This document shows positions 51,714 through 63,336 of a stretch of 64,000 bases of DNA, piece by piece. The stretch is from Lysinibacillus pakistanensis (GTDB taxonomy: Bacteria; Bacillota; Bacilli; Bacillales_A; Planococcaceae), in contig BBDJ01000022.1 of the NCBI GenBank assembly GCA_001312325.1, forward strand, positions 19,859-83,858, written 5' to 3'. The notes below the pieces were generated by a model. That model had not been told where the DNA came from, ran no database searches, and was given only the letters and a program-made list of their open reading frames with translations. The position numbers and the translations under genes are program-made. Each line of letters begins with the position of its first letter. The first letter of the stretch is position 1.

Positions 51714-52840
51714 CTATTCAAAAACGCCGTCTCTTAAGATCACAAATTTGACTTTTACATTTATTTTCATGTCTTTATACATTTTATGCCATTTATCTTT
51801 GGTTAGATTGGAATGTCTTACAGCGCTTCGATACTTCTCTCCAAAACCAAAAATATCAGATTCGACTTCTTGACTATGGGCAATCACTCTTGTAATTTCC
51901 TTCGCCAGTTTTTTTTCGATCGCTTTTTCAAGTGCAGCCACACTTTCTCGATGGCCTTGATTGATGTCAGGATAAACTTCTAATACCCTTGATCGAATTT
52001 GAATGTTTAAATCAAACTCTGGCTTCGATGCATCCACCAATACCATATCTCTTTTCGAATGAATTGCATCAAAAGCTACAGTGATTTTGTCAGAAGATTT
52101 ATGTTTTAATTTAGGTGGAATATCCTTTTTTTTCCAAAATTGCTTCATATAAGCCAACTTTAAATGTATCCCTGACAATCTTTACATAAAAACTATCTCT
52201 TGCAGGGAGTGAACTAACCATTTTTCCACCTTTAAACAGAGCTACACCACTTAACTTCACAAATTCACCATCTCTTTTGACAATCGGCATCGCTAAATCC
52301 TTACCAATTGAATAATAATCATGAGCTATTTGATGTAGCGTTGCCGAAATCATATATTCTTGTTCAATATTTTGTTCAATAAGCCTGAATATATGTTGGC
52401 CGATATCCTCAATATCTTTATATTCATATTTCAGAAATGGTGCTGCTTTACCTTCTACCACTGCCATATAGATACTATTGCTAACATTAGCATTTTCTAA
52501 ATTGGTATCAATATAGTAGCGAAGATCATCTTTCGCCAATTCTTCGCCAAACAAAACAACCCTCATTTGACCGACCATAATTTTTTTTAGAAAGCTTTCG
52601 ATTGGCTTCCATACGATTGCCTTTACTTGTGTCGTTTTCTGTCGTCAAGACTTCTACTTTACTTTGGAATTCAGGATTGACCTCACGAATTACCGCTGTT
52701 GTAGCTATTTTATGCTCTGTTCCTACATCGTAGCCGATTAATGTGGTTAATCCCACTTTATCCAAAATATTTGTCTGAACACATCCATATAAAAAAATTA
52801 AGGAGAGAAGTACAATAAAACAGCATCTAAGTTTGTTCAT
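51714..52840 (-). CDS. Ger(x)C-family spore germination lipoprotein (GerAC-like), frameshifted
   Basis: C subunit of a nutrient germinant receptor in the spore inner membrane. The lipobox is in LSLIFLYGCVQTN. The first domain reads TLIGYDVGTEHKIATTAVIR, and later GKDLAMPIVKRDGEFVKLSG with VALFKGGKMV is typical of the family. Breaks lie near 52128 and 52587. Ends VKVKFVILRDGVFE. The ATG at 52840 overlaps the gerAB stop (ATGA type) once the eight-base run there is cut to seven. Confidence 0.88.
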
Positions 52841-53953
52841 TTTTTTTGCACCTTCTTCGATCGGAAGTTCTTTTTTTAGTATGGCCAAAACCCATAGTAA
52901 AATAGGGTAGACAAAGACAACATAAAATGCTATATGTCCAAATATTGTGTTAATCGTATTAATCTGTGTACGTGTTTGGATAATTAAAGTGGCGATAAAC
53001 ACAAAGAAAGAGAATATCCAAACAAATGTTGTACCTCGAATATTGACTAATCGAATTGCTCCACGATAGGCAGCCCATAAATACAGACATAGATTCGGTA
53101 TAATAATCAGCATCCAAAAGCAAACGGCTACAAATTCAAAACGCTCTATAAAAGGAAAGCTGATAAAACTAAATAAAGTCAATGTTGCCCATATTGTTTT
53201 CACTAGCTTCCCCTCACTGTAATAGGTAATTGACACTAGCATGACTGATAAATAAATAAAAGTTGAAAACAACAAGCCTAAATGTACAGGTTTTCGAATA
53301 TTTTTTTTGTCTTTTACAAAGGGGTAAATAACGTTTAAAATTTCAAAGCCGATAATAGTAAATGTCATTGAATGTGCACCTTTTAAGATGGAACGAATAT
53401 CGTTTTCTAAAATAGGAAACAGACTGTCTACGCTGGAATACTTCAGCGGAAAAGCTAACATTGGAATCATCCAGAGGGAGAGGATGACACTAAAAAAAAG
53501 ATACGCCAACTATTACTCGAAGTCCGCCAGTAAAGGCATAGATAATGATGATTAGTAAAGTAGCTGAAAGAAACCACGTCCCTATACTGGGGAAAATCCA
53601 TGCCTGGATAACTTCAATATAATTTCGTAAAATAGAAAAAAAACGCGACAAAGCAATAAAAGACATACATAGCATTTAAAAAAATTGCCCATCCATTTTC
53701 CGTAGATATCTTGCTGTATCCCATATAGATCATTAGAGCCATAGATCTCTAATGTTTTAATCATACAAAAGGTGACGATATGTGTGGCAATACAAGCTAG
53801 AAGAACTGAAATCCATGCATCCTGCCTTGCCTCTTGGTAGATAATGCGTTGAAATCCCTGTATACCAACCCCAACTTGAGCACCGTGCACGACAAAAAAA
53901 AGCAAATAAGCGTTGATCATCTCTTTAGGGCTAAGTTGTATAGGATTTTTCAT
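52837..53953 (-). CDS. GerAB-like spore germination permease (frameshifted)
   Basis: About 366 residues, ten spans, amino-acid-permease fold; B subunit of the germinant receptor, probably binding the nutrient. Starts MKNPIQLSPKEMINAYLLFF with GAAGGTG ahead, continues GAQVGVGIQGFQRIIYQEAR, and ends LKKELPIEEGAKK. Slips near 53681, 53636 and 53496 are corrected. In the printed text the last codons run straight into gerAC because of one extra base at 52840-52847; this is not a true fusion. Confidence 0.88.
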
Positions 53954-53964
53954 TTATTTCACCT

Positions 53965-55499
53965 TCAGTTCAACTTTTTTTCCGGTTTTACAGGCTCAGG
54001 TTCGAATTTATTTTTATCCTTTGCTCTAGTTAAAGCAGGTCTTTTCGCTGTTAACGGAATAGGCATCCTGATAATACTATCCCGCATTTCTTTCATCCTA
54101 GGTGGATAGAAAGGAGACAGATACGGGGCACCCAGACTTGTTTGACGTAAAAGATGAATAAGAATGAAACAAAAAGCCAGCATGATGCCATAAAAGCCCC
54201 AAAATCCTGCTAGTATAATAATCGGGAAGCGAATAAGTCGAATCACATTGCCCATCATGTAACTTGGTGACGTGAATGATGCTAGTGCACTTAAAGCAAT
54301 AATTATTAGTAAAATATTACTTGTAATACCTGCCTGCACGGCTGCTGTCCCAATAACAATACCGCCTACGATACCTATGGTTTGACCAATTTTAGTTGGT
54401 AGCCTTGCTCCGGCCTCTCGTAGTAGTTCTATAATAAACTCCAAAAGCAAAGCCTCGAAAATTGGTGGGAAAGGAACCAAAGCCCTAGATTCACTTAATG
54501 GCACCAAAAATGCTTGAGGAATGACTTCATAGTGAAAGGTTAAAGCTGCTACGTAAAAAGGTGTTAAATAGACGGATAAAAAGAAGGCGGAAAGCCGTAA
54601 TAATCGAATAAACGTGGCAATTTGCATCTTAAGTTTTGATCCTCCTGGCTTTGAAAAAAATTCAGTAAATGATTGGGGGCAAATAATGGCCATTGAGCTA
54701 CCGTCTACAATAATGCCTATTTTGCCATCTAAAATCGCATCACAAAACCTATCTGGTCTTTCAGTTAACAGCATTTGTGGGAAGACAGATAAAGAGTTAT
54801 CGTCAATCATTTCAGAGAGCACTGCACTGTCGAGTAGTTCATCGAGATGAAGATCCGTGATTCGTTGGCGCAAGGTATTCACCATTTGATTATTAGCAAT
54901 CCCATTCATATATAAGAGTGCAACAGAAGTATTGGTACGTGTGCCAAGTTTTAGTTTTTCATTACAAAGATCAGGACACACTATGTAACGGCGAATTACG
55001 GAAATATTTGTAGAAAGACTCTCATTAAAACCAACCTGTGTGCCAATTACTTGTGATTCATTTTCAGGCGCTGCTAAAGCTCTAGATTCTCTATTAGCGA
55101 TATTGACTAAAAGTACTTGCGAGAAGCCCCCAACATGAATAACAACAGAACCATTGACGATACAATCTATTGCTTCCTTTAGTAGACTGGATATAACGAC
55201 TTCAGGAACAGAAAGTGTAGCCTCAATAGAATCTGGCGTTTCATGAGGCTTGTTCTGTAAATTGGCGATAATATCATTATTTAAAGTCTGATTGTCAACT
55301 AATTTATCGATATAAAAAAAGTGTAAGGTTTGATGGAATCCTCTTAATGATTAAATCAGCTGGATTATTCGTAGCATTTTTAATCGACCGAATAAAATGA
55401 TCTGTTGCATTAGCGACCCTCACAAGATTTTCTTTTTCTATAGGCGCCTCTTCGACAGATGGTGGTTGTTTTTTTATTGAAAGGTAGTTTAAATTGCAT
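53965..55499 (-). CDS. GerAA-like spore germination protein (two frameshifts)
   Basis: A subunit of the receptor: soluble N-terminal part, then about five spans. The chosen start is the ATG at 55499 (MQFKLPFNKKQPPSVEEAPI), which becomes in frame when the seven-T run near 55470 loses one base. An upstream ATG at 55522 has no ribosome site, while GGGAG lies ahead of this one. Family blocks: LFYRYIDKLVDNQTLNNDII, GTQVGFNESLSTNISVIRRY, and the membrane region with FIRLLRLSAFFLSVYLTPFY. A second slip is at 55314. First gene of gerAA-AB-AC. Confidence 0.88.
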
Positions 55500-55730
55500 G
55501 CGGAATTATAGGCTCCCTTCATTACTAACTTAGTTTATAGAATTGTCTTTTGAAGGGCGTTCTATACTTATTTTGTACATTTTCTAATAGGCATCGATAA
55601 ATGTAGAGCCTAAAATAGCAGTCTTTATTTAGTTCTCCTTAACTCATTGCTGATTAGAAAAAATAGCACAAATCTCTTTATGATTCGTGCTAATCATTTT
55701 TTTCTCTATTGAAGGAAGTAAGTATTTGAA

Positions 55731-56909
55731 TCATTTTTTTGCTCTAACTTTAAACGTCATCAGCATTAATACAACTACAATAAATAATAATGCGAAAAAT
55801 GCAAAGTCAAAAGTGTTTGTTACATCCTTTATAACACCAACAAGCATCGGAATAATGCCACTAATAATATAGCCGCCAAATTGAACCATGGCTGTCCATT
55901 CACTTGCTTCTTTTGGCGTTGCTGTTGCATCTAATGGTAGAATCATGGCCAATGGGAATAAGCCTCCTGCACCAATGCCCATTAATGTGGCACAGAAAAT
56001 GGGTGAAATCCCGCCAGTTATTAATAACAGAATGCCGATAAAGGAGCTTAATGCACAAAGTAGCATCCAAGGTTTTCTCTTCACACTATTATTAATTAAA
56101 ATCGGAATAATAAAGCTACAAATCATTTGCATAACGGAAAAAAATAGTTACCGTTGTTGCGGCGTAGGCATCACTATAACCAACGTCCTGCACTTTTGGA
56201 GCGAGCCAGGTCGCCAGGGCGTAATAAACACCTGATTGTAAACCAAACATTATCATAAGGAGCCAAACATATCGATTTCCCCAAGGTAATCGGCTTTTTT
56301 TGATTGACAGATTTCTCTATTGTCATTTCAGCTTGCCTTGATTTTTTTATAATAGGCATCCAAACAATGATTCCCATAAGTGCGAATACTGACCATATTG
56401 CTAAAGCTGCATTCCACGACTGATGAAAAGCATGCATAATAGGCACGACTAAACCAGCACTTAAAGAGGCTCCAATTCCCATCCCTGCTGAATATACACC
56501 AATCATAGTAGAAGAATATTTAGGAAATTCCTTTTTAATATAGCCAGAGATCAGTGGGCCTGTAATGGCGATACCAATTCCACTAAAAATAGCTGTTAGT
56601 AATAAAAACAATGGAAAAGTCGCTACTAAACGTAATGCCGTAGAAACACCAATTAATAAAACGGATAAAGCAATTGTCAACTCAATACCCCATCTTTCGC
56701 TTAACTTCCCAGCCAATGGAGCAAAAATCCCCATGCAAAAAACAGGTAGGGCAGTTAGTAAACTTACTACTACACTAGACATCTGTAAATCCATTTGAAT
56801 ATTTTTCAATACTGGTGAGATGGATGTAATGGAAGCTCGTAGATTCATAGAGAGTATAAACAATGAAAAAACACTCCAAATAATAGTAAGATTTTTTTGA
56901 TTTAGTCAT
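55731..56909 (-). CDS. MFS transporter, CynX/NimT family (three frameshifts)
   Basis: Twelve-span carrier of about 392 residues, homologous to the one at 20077. Starts at the ATG at 56909, nine bases after AGAGGTG, and reads SLFILSMNLRASITSISPVL (the RASITS motif), then ITGPLISGYIKKEFPKYSST. Slips near 56895, 56870, 56297 and 56145 are corrected; the end is VLMLMTFKVRAKK. It is divergent from the XRE-cupin gene, which very likely regulates it. The substrate is unknown; relatives export drugs or cyanate. Confidence 0.86.
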
Positions 56910-56952
56910 AACAGAAAACACCTCTTTTTGTAAATATGAATGATTGTTTGAT

Positions 56953-57020
56953 ATACTATAGTTAACTTTCTAAACAAATAAATAAACTATAATTAACTGA
57001 CTTGTATACTATAATATACT
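56953..57020. promoter_or_regulatory. Divergent control region with repeated ACTATARTTAACT blocks
   Basis: ACTATAGTTAACT (56955-56967) and ACTATAATTAACT (56987-56999) are direct repeats 32 bases apart, about three helical turns, and a third related block, GTATACTATAATATAC, is at 57004-57019. They lie between the MFS gene and the XRE-cupin gene. Confidence 0.6.
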
Positions 57021-57054
57021 AAATGTACGAAGTCAACAGAAGGGGTGCGACACG

Positions 57055-57610
57055 TTGAATGAGGAAAATATTGACTTATCTAGTCAAGTTGGGCTTAATC
57101 TAAGAGAAATTCGAAAAAGCAAAAGGATGAGTCTTGATGATTTAGCAAATGTAAGTAAAGTTAGTAAATTGACGTTAGGAAAAATTGAAAGAGGGGAAAC
57201 GAATCCAACCGTCAATATTCTTTGGAAAATATGTAGAGGGCTTAATATTCCACTCGTCTCTTTACTTTCATTTAAGGAAAATATAGAAGTGCATAGATTT
57301 GGATCAAATTACCAATTTTCAGGAAATAATAATGATTGGTTTGTCGAGCCATTATTTAATACACATGGAACGGAATGGTATAGAGGTTGTATCGAACCAA
57401 ATAGTGAGTACAGTGAATGTCACTTAGCGGGATCAGAAGAAATTGTCCTTGTGTTAAACGGGCAATTGGAGATGAAGGTAGGAGAAAAAAATTCATCAAT
57501 TAAATCAATGGGATGTCATAAAATTTAATGGCGAAGAGCTTCACACATACATCAATCGTTCCAACGAAAAAGTACATTTGATGCTCTCGTTAAGCTATAC
57601 AACTCGATAG
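57055..57610 (+). CDS. XRE-family regulator with cupin domain (one frameshift)
   Basis: About 184 residues, TTG start behind GGGGTG. The helix-turn-helix is MSLDDLANVSKVSKLTLGKI with ERGETNPTVNILWKICRGLN. The C-terminal cupin reads EEIVLVLNGQLEMKVGEK and, after one A is removed from the seven-A run near 57485, IHQLNQWDVIKFNGEELHTY, INRSNEKVHLMLSLSYTTR. Such proteins sense a small ligand in the cupin. Divergent from the MFS carrier gene. Confidence 0.88.
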
Positions 57611-57620
57611 TTTGTCATAA

Positions 57621-57658
57621 AAATCGTCCTTACTCATCAAGTAAAGGACGATTTTTTT
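57621..57658. terminator. Terminator between the XRE-cupin gene and qoxD
   Basis: AAATCGTCCTT with AAGGACGATTT around a 12-base loop, then seven T; converging genes on both sides. Confidence 0.9.
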
Positions 57659-57669
57659 CATACTCTCGT

Positions 57670-57954
57670 CTAGAGATATCCCCAAATCATACATAATAAC
57701 GTCCCAAAAATGGTAACGAGCGCAATGATCAACGCATAATAAATGTTGGTAAAGATCGCAGGTTTATCCTCTGTTTCACCAGCATGCATAAAGACGACTA
57801 ACTGTAAGCCAGCCTGAATAAATGCTGTGACTAAAAGTATTGTCATGGTAATGGGCGATGATATATCAAAAAAATACACACATGCTGCAATAATGGTAAG
57901 GATAATCGACAGGGCAAATCCCATAACTTGTTTCAGTGGGAATAAATCACTCAT
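57670..57954 (-). CDS. qoxD: Quinol oxidase aa3, subunit IV
   Basis: Intact, 94 residues, three spans. Reads MSDLFPLKQVMGFALSIILT and LVTAFIQAGLQLVVFMHAGE, the family pattern for subunit IV of the aa3-600 menaquinol oxidase. Starts one base after the qoxC stop; last gene of qoxABCD. Confidence 0.92.
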   Translation of the reverse strand: MSDLFPLKQVMGFALSIILTIIAACVYFFDISSPITMTILLVTAFIQAGLQLVVFMHAGETEDKPAIFTNIYYALIIALVTIFGTLLCMIWGYL

Positions 57955-57955
57955 T

Positions 57956-58552
57956 TCAAACCATTCCTTTCAAGTAAATGAAACTGAAGATAAAAATCCA
58001 GACCACATCTAAAAAGTGCCAGTATAAGGAGAAGATGAAAGATTTATTGGCTGTTTCAGGCGTCACCCCACGCTGAATCAGTTGGTAGACAATAAACATA
58101 CCCCAGAACACCCCAAATGTGACGTGCGCACCATGCGTTCCTAATGTTGTCAAAAGGGTAGCTGTAAAGGCGCTCGTTTGTAAGCCTGCACCCACATGCA
58201 CATAGTGAATAAACTCATAAACTTCAAAACCAATAAATGCTACACCAAGTAGTAGCGTCAAAACATAGAACGTTATCATCGCTTTCGTATAACCCTTGCG
58301 CATGGCATGTATGCCTAAGCCAATGGTAAAGCTACTTGTTAAGAGAATAAAAGTTTCAAATAAAACAGGTGTAATTTCAAAAATATCAGCTCCTGTAGGG
58401 CCATTTCCAGTACGATCCACTAAAACAAAGTAAGCTGCGAACAGCGTTCCAAAAAGCATGATTTCAGCACCAATAAAAACCCAAAAGCCTAAAATATTCA
58501 ATTGATTTTGCTGTGTACTATATTCTAAAGGAAGTGATTGATCGATTTTCAT
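57956..58552 (-). CDS. qoxC: Quinol oxidase aa3, subunit III
   Basis: Intact, 198 residues, five spans. Starts MKIDQSLPLEYSTQQNQLNI and continues GFWVFIGAEIMLFGTLFAAY; ends HFLDVVWIFIFSFIYLKGMV, the classical haem-copper oxidase subunit III end. Overlaps qoxB by four bases (ATGA). Assists assembly and stability of the enzyme. Confidence 0.95.
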   Translation of the reverse strand: MKIDQSLPLEYSTQQNQLNILGFWVFIGAEIMLFGTLFAAYFVLVDRTGNGPTGADIFEITPVLFETFILLTSSFTIGLGIHAMRKGYTKAMITFYVLTLLLGVAFIGFEVYEFIHYVHVGAGLQTSAFTATLLTTLGTHGAHVTFGVFWGMFIVYQLIQRGVTPETANKSFIFSLYWHFLDVVWIFIFSFIYLKGMV

Positions 58553-60499
58553 GATTGACTACCTCGCAATTTCGATTCCGTTGCTTTCACTTTTTCGACA
58601 GAAATATAATGTCCTGGATCTTTTTCCAACGAACGGTGCGCCATACAAATAAAAATACCGATAGTTGTAACAATAGTTGGAATCCACATACCAAATACAA
58701 ATGAGAAGCCCCAAGCAAAGAAAATACAGCCTAAAATGAAAGGTACACCACTGTTATTTGGCATATGAATGTTTTCATATTGCTCTGGGAACAAATCATG
58801 CTGACGATATTTTGCATCCCATAAGGCCTCCGTTGAAATGACATACGGCACCTTTGCAAAGTTATAGTATGGCACAGGACTTGGTGTAGCCCATTCTAAT
58901 GTACGTGCGTCCCATGGATCTGAGCCAACGTTTCTTGGAGCATAACGAATGCTGTAATAAACGTTGTATACAATTAAGATAAAGCCAATTGTAAGGCCAA
59001 TTGCACCGATAAAAGAAATCATATTCCACATACCAAAACCTGTGGAGGCTGAGTAAGTGTACATACGGCGTGCTTGTCCATCTAAGCCAGAGAAGAACAT
59101 AGGCATAAAGGCAAGTAAGGTGCTGATCGCAATAATCCAGGCCGTCACTTTACCGATTTTTTCATTTAACATAAAGCCGAACATTTTTGGCCAATAGTAA
59201 TGTAAGCCTGCTAGCATCGCAAATACGACACCTGGAATAATCACCATATGGAAGTGTGCTACTAAAAACATTGTATTATGGTATTGGTAGTCAGCCGCAG
59301 ACATACCAAGCATCACGCCTGTTACGCCACCTATTGTAAACGTAGGGATAAACAACATGGAATAAAGCATCGGCGTGGTAAAGACAATTTTTCCTTTCCA
59401 CAGGGTGAATAACCAGTTAAAGATTTTAACGCCAGTCGGCACAGCAATGGCCATCGTTGTTATTGAAAAAATACTATTTGTTAAAGCACCTTGTCCCATT
59501 GTAAAGAAATGATGGGTCCATACTAAAAACGAAAGGAAGGAGATAATGACCATTGAACCGACCATCGATTTATAGCCATAGAGATTGCGGCCAGAGAATG
59601 TAGATATAATCTCACTGTAAAGTCCAAATGCAGGTAAAATCAGGATGTAAACCTCAGGATGACCCCATACCCAGAAGAAATTCGCCCACAGCATATCCAT
59701 ACCGCCGTTGGATGTCGTGAAGAAATTCGTAGCAAATAGACGGTCAAAAGTCCCCATGACAAGTGCTACCGTTAATACTGGAAAAGCAAAAACGATAATT
59801 ACATTTGCGACGAATGAAGACCAAGTAAACATTGGCATTTTCATTAATGTCATACCTGGTGCCCGCATTTTGAGAATTGTCACTATCATGTTAATACCAG
59901 TAATTAATGTACCAAGACCTGAAATTTGTAGAGCAAACAAGTAATAGTTCGTTCCTACGGATTGACTAAATTCATTACTAGCAAGAGGGAAATAATTCGT
60001 CCAGCCAGCATCAGGAGAGCCGCCAATTACAAAGGAAATATTTAATAGCATGGCCCCCATGAAAAATAACCAAAAACTTAAAGCATTCAAACGTGGGAAG
60101 GCCACGTCTCTTGCGCCAATTTGAAGTGGTACAATGAAGTTCATAAAGGCCATAATAAACGGCATGGCCATAAATATAATCATCACTGTTCCGTGTGTCG
60201 TAAATATTTCATTATAATGCTGTGCATCTAGTAACTTATTGTCAGGTACTGCCATTTGTGCTCGCATCATAATAGCATCCGCTCCACCACGGAAAAGCAT
60301 AAGAAGGGCTGAAATTAAATACATAATACCGATTCGTTTATGATCAACTGTTGTTAACCATTCACGCCAAAGGTAGCCCCATTTTTTTAAAATAGGTTAA
60401 TCCTACAATAATCGCTATCACCGTAAGACCAATAGCGACCATTGAGGCATAAATAGCTGGGCTTGGATGGGGTATCGCAAATCGTTCAAAGTAATCCAT
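58549..60499 (-). CDS. qoxB: Quinol oxidase aa3, subunit I (one frameshift)
   Basis: Catalytic subunit that reduces oxygen and pumps protons; haem a, haem a3 and CuB. Ligand His residues are seen in NEIFTTHGTVMIIFMAMPFI, FFWVWGHPEVYILILPAFGL, LVWTHHFFTMGQG and FLVAHFHMVIIPGV. A seven-T run near 60384 holds one base too many; corrected, the start is the ATG at 60499 (MDYFERFAIPHPSPAIYASM). About 650 residues. Confidence 0.96.
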
Positions 60500-60567
60500 C
60501 TGACTATGTCTCCTTTCGACATCAACCTTATCGTAAACTAGTTCATTTCGAGAATTTCAAGATTGTT

Positions 60568-61447
60568 TTATTGAGATGCATGATCTTTTACGTGAGAAGA
60601 ACCATGCTGATGTCCACCATTTTCACCCTCAGGTGCTGGTAGAAACGTTAAATGTGTTCCATTGTAAGTGGACTGTCCCACATGTCCTGGTTCTAGTAAT
60701 GTATTAAATTTTTCCTCCGTTAATAGATCAGCTGTTTTTTTTACTTCCGTTACCCAGTCTTCAAATTCATCATGAGTCACGGCTGTAACGGTAAACGTAT
60801 TTTCAGCGAACCCTTTCCCATTAAAATTTGCATTTCTTCCCATAAACTCTCCAGGCTTATCCGCAGCCAAATGCAATGTATTCACCATATCGGCCATTGC
60901 ATATTTTTGACCACCAAGTTGGGGAATCCAGAAGCTAGTAATCGGTCCATACGAATAAAGTTTGAATTCAATTGGTCGCTCTGCAGGGATATACAAATAA
61001 TTTACGGTTTCAATATCTTCTTCTGGATAACTAAAATGCCATTTCCAGTTAGAGGTTGAAGCATAAATGACCAATGGCTTCTCATCTTTGTATTTTTCTG
61101 GTGTCGATTCCACCTTATAATTACTTTGAACGGAAATAATAGACATGTACGCAACAATTAAAACAGGTATGCCTACACAAATGATTTCAACCATTGTACT
61201 CCCCTTAATGTGGGGAGGCTTATAGTCGGGATTTTGCTTAGAAGCACGATATTTCATTAACATATAAGCTAAAATCACAAAAACGGTTAGTCCGATAAAA
61301 GACATAATCCCTATAGAAAGCATAATATCTTTGGCTTGTACTTGAGCTTGAGGACCTTTTGGATCTAATACTAATAACGGGTCACAGCCGGTTAACATAG
61401 TGACAATAGTGAAAAGACTGACTAATTTAAGCCAACTTTTTTTTCAT
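60568..61447 (-). CDS. qoxA: Quinol oxidase aa3, subunit II (one frameshift)
   Basis: Lipoprotein-type subunit II: lipobox in VTMLTGCDPLLVLDPKGPQ, two spans (IGIMSFIGLTVFVILAYMLM; VEIICVGIPVLIVAYMSIIS), then the external cupredoxin domain. The Cu(A) ligands of cytochrome c oxidases are absent, as expected for a quinol oxidase. Eight T at 61437-61444 should be seven, which restores the start MKKSWLKLVSLF at 61447. A His-rich tail (GGHQHGSSHVKDHASQ) is notable. First gene of the operon. Confidence 0.94.
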
Positions 61448-61529
61448 AAACAAACCCCTTTAACTGATTCTTTGAAGTGCTATCGGTTACTATAGGTTTT
61501 GTATGGATTTTGATTCACAATTGATTTTT

Positions 61530-61558
61530 ATCATAGTGGCACATACTTTGAAAGACAA
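61530..61558 (-). promoter_or_regulatory. Promoter of the qox operon
   Basis: On the minus strand TTGTCT (61558-61553), 17-base spacer, TATGAT (61535-61530), about 80 bases before the qoxA start. Confidence 0.65.
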
Positions 61559-61676
61559 GGCGTTTTGCAAGATAACACAGAATGTTCTAAAACAAAAAAA
61601 ATAATTTTAGTATAACTTTATTGAGATAAATACGCGTCTAATAAGGGTTTTCATAGGATGATAGGGATTGAATTTT

Positions 61677-61712
61677 AAAGTGGATGGTGAAAGTAATAAT
61701 AAAGTGGATGGT
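61677..61712 (+). promoter_or_regulatory. Direct-repeat operator upstream of the MocR gene
   Basis: Two copies of AAAGTGGATGGT (61677-61688 and 61701-61712), 24 bases from start to start, followed about 20 bases later by a -10-like TATTAT. The same arrangement recurs at 63263-63298 beyond the gene. Confidence 0.75.
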
Positions 61713-61801
61713 TAGCGACAGAAGATGTTATATTATGATTAATTTTTTTTAGCTTATTTGATATTGCTAAAAATTATCATGCTCTATAGAGGTGAGTATA
61801 T

Positions 61802-63232
61802 ATGGATTGGAAACCCGATCGAAATGCTAAAAAAAGCTATCTATAAACAACTCGCAGAATACATTGAAAAAGGTATTGCAGATGGGACATTTCCTCCCGA
61901 TAAACCTTTACCATCAGAGCGATACTTAGCAAACGTTTTGAACGTAAATAGAAGTACAGTCGTTAGTGCATATGACGAATTGGAAGCATTGGGGCTTATT
62001 GAACGGAATAGAGGAAGTGGCACAACCATTAGTAAAGATATATGGGGGATCACAAGGAAAAGAATTCCTAGCTGGAATCGATATATTGAGGCAGGCTCCT
62101 TTTTACCAAATCTACCTGTCACACAAAAAATACGAAAGGAAGCAGTGGAACACAAACTAATAAATTTAGCGACAGGAGAATTATCAGAAGATCTTTTCCC
62201 TAAAAGCTCATTAAGAGAAATTACAGCAACACGCTCTTTTATTGGTAGCCTTGGATATGATCATCCACAGGGGAGTGAAATACTTCGAACTACCCTCATG
62301 AAACATATTAAAAATAGCCGTGGGATTGACACAAAACCATCTTCCATACTGATTACATCAGGGGCGCAGCAAGCATTACATTTGATTGTCCAATGCTTAT
62401 TAAAGCCTGGAGATGCAATTGCAATCGAAGATCCTTCGTACAATTATAATTTGCCTATCTTTAAATCTGCAGGCTTACAAATACACTATTTATCTGTTGA
62501 TAAGGATGGTATCAACCAGATGACCTGCAAACATTATATAAAAAAACATCGTATTAAAATGATTTTTTTAAATCCTGATTTTCACAATCCAACAGGCACT
62601 TCTTTAGATATTAAGCGAAGAAAGGCTATTTTAGATATATCCTCAAAGCTTGGTATTCCAGTTGTAGAAGATGATCTATAGCTTGACAGCATTTTCCGGG
62701 GATAAAACTCCTACCCTAAAATCATTAGATAAAAATGGCAATGTTTTATACATTAGCTCTTTGTCTAAGGTTGTTGCCTCGGGATTACGGATAGGATGGA
62801 TTGTTGGTCCCACATCCGTTATTGAAAGGTTATCTGATGCAAAGCAACAAATTGACTTCGGTCATTCTAGCTTTACACAGTGGATAGCCAATGATTTTTT
62901 AGAATCAATAAACTTTAATTTGCATATCAAAAGTTTAATAAGAGAATTAGAAAAAAAGACGAGATACAATTGTTCAAAGTCTCGATAGTTATTTGAAAAA
63001 TCAGGTGGAGTTTTCTATTCCCCAAGGCGGTATCCACATATGGTGTAAAGTGTTGAGGAATTATAGTGAAACAAAATTATTGGAAGAATCGATTAAACAA
63101 GGAGTCATTTATGTTCCTGGTTCAACCATGGGATCCCAGAATGGCTTTGTCCGTTTTACGTATGCTAGAGAAGATATGGATTCAATTGATGAAGGAATTA
63201 AAAGGTTTGCACAAGCTCTTAATAGCTTATAA
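61802..63232 (+). CDS. MocR/GabR-type regulator (GntR HTH fused to PLP aminotransferase), three frameshifts
   Basis: About 477 residues. GntR-type winged helix: IADGTFPPDKPLPSERYLAN, VLNVNRSTVVSAYDELEALG. The aminotransferase-fold domain has the PLP Lys in YISSLSKVVASGLRIGWIVG and the substrate Arg region in GSQNGFVRFTYARED. Slips near 61834, 62677 and 62960 are corrected. The start at 61802 (MDWKPDRNAKKAIYKQL) follows AGAGGTGAG. Such proteins bind PLP or a PLP-amine adduct and switch an operon; the direct repeats at both ends are probable binding sites. Confidence 0.9.
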
Positions 63233-63262
63233 GTAAGAAGATGAATTTTTGTAAATTATAGA

Positions 63263-63298
63263 CAAGTGGATGACTAAAATTGTGGCAAAGTGGATGGT
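63263..63298 (+). promoter_or_regulatory. Second direct-repeat operator downstream of the MocR gene
   Basis: CAAGTGGATGAC (63263-63274) and AAAGTGGATGGT (63287-63298), again 24 bases apart, followed by a -10-like TATGAT near 63319-63325. It points to a regulated unit to the right. Confidence 0.72.
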
Positions 63299-63336
63299 TA
63301 AAAATATTCGTAAACTATTTATGATATAGACATGGA

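Noticed and set aside
52526..53509. GerAB-GerAC fusion protein
   Set aside because: Depends on one extra base in an eight-T run; the normal ATGA overlap returns when it is removed.
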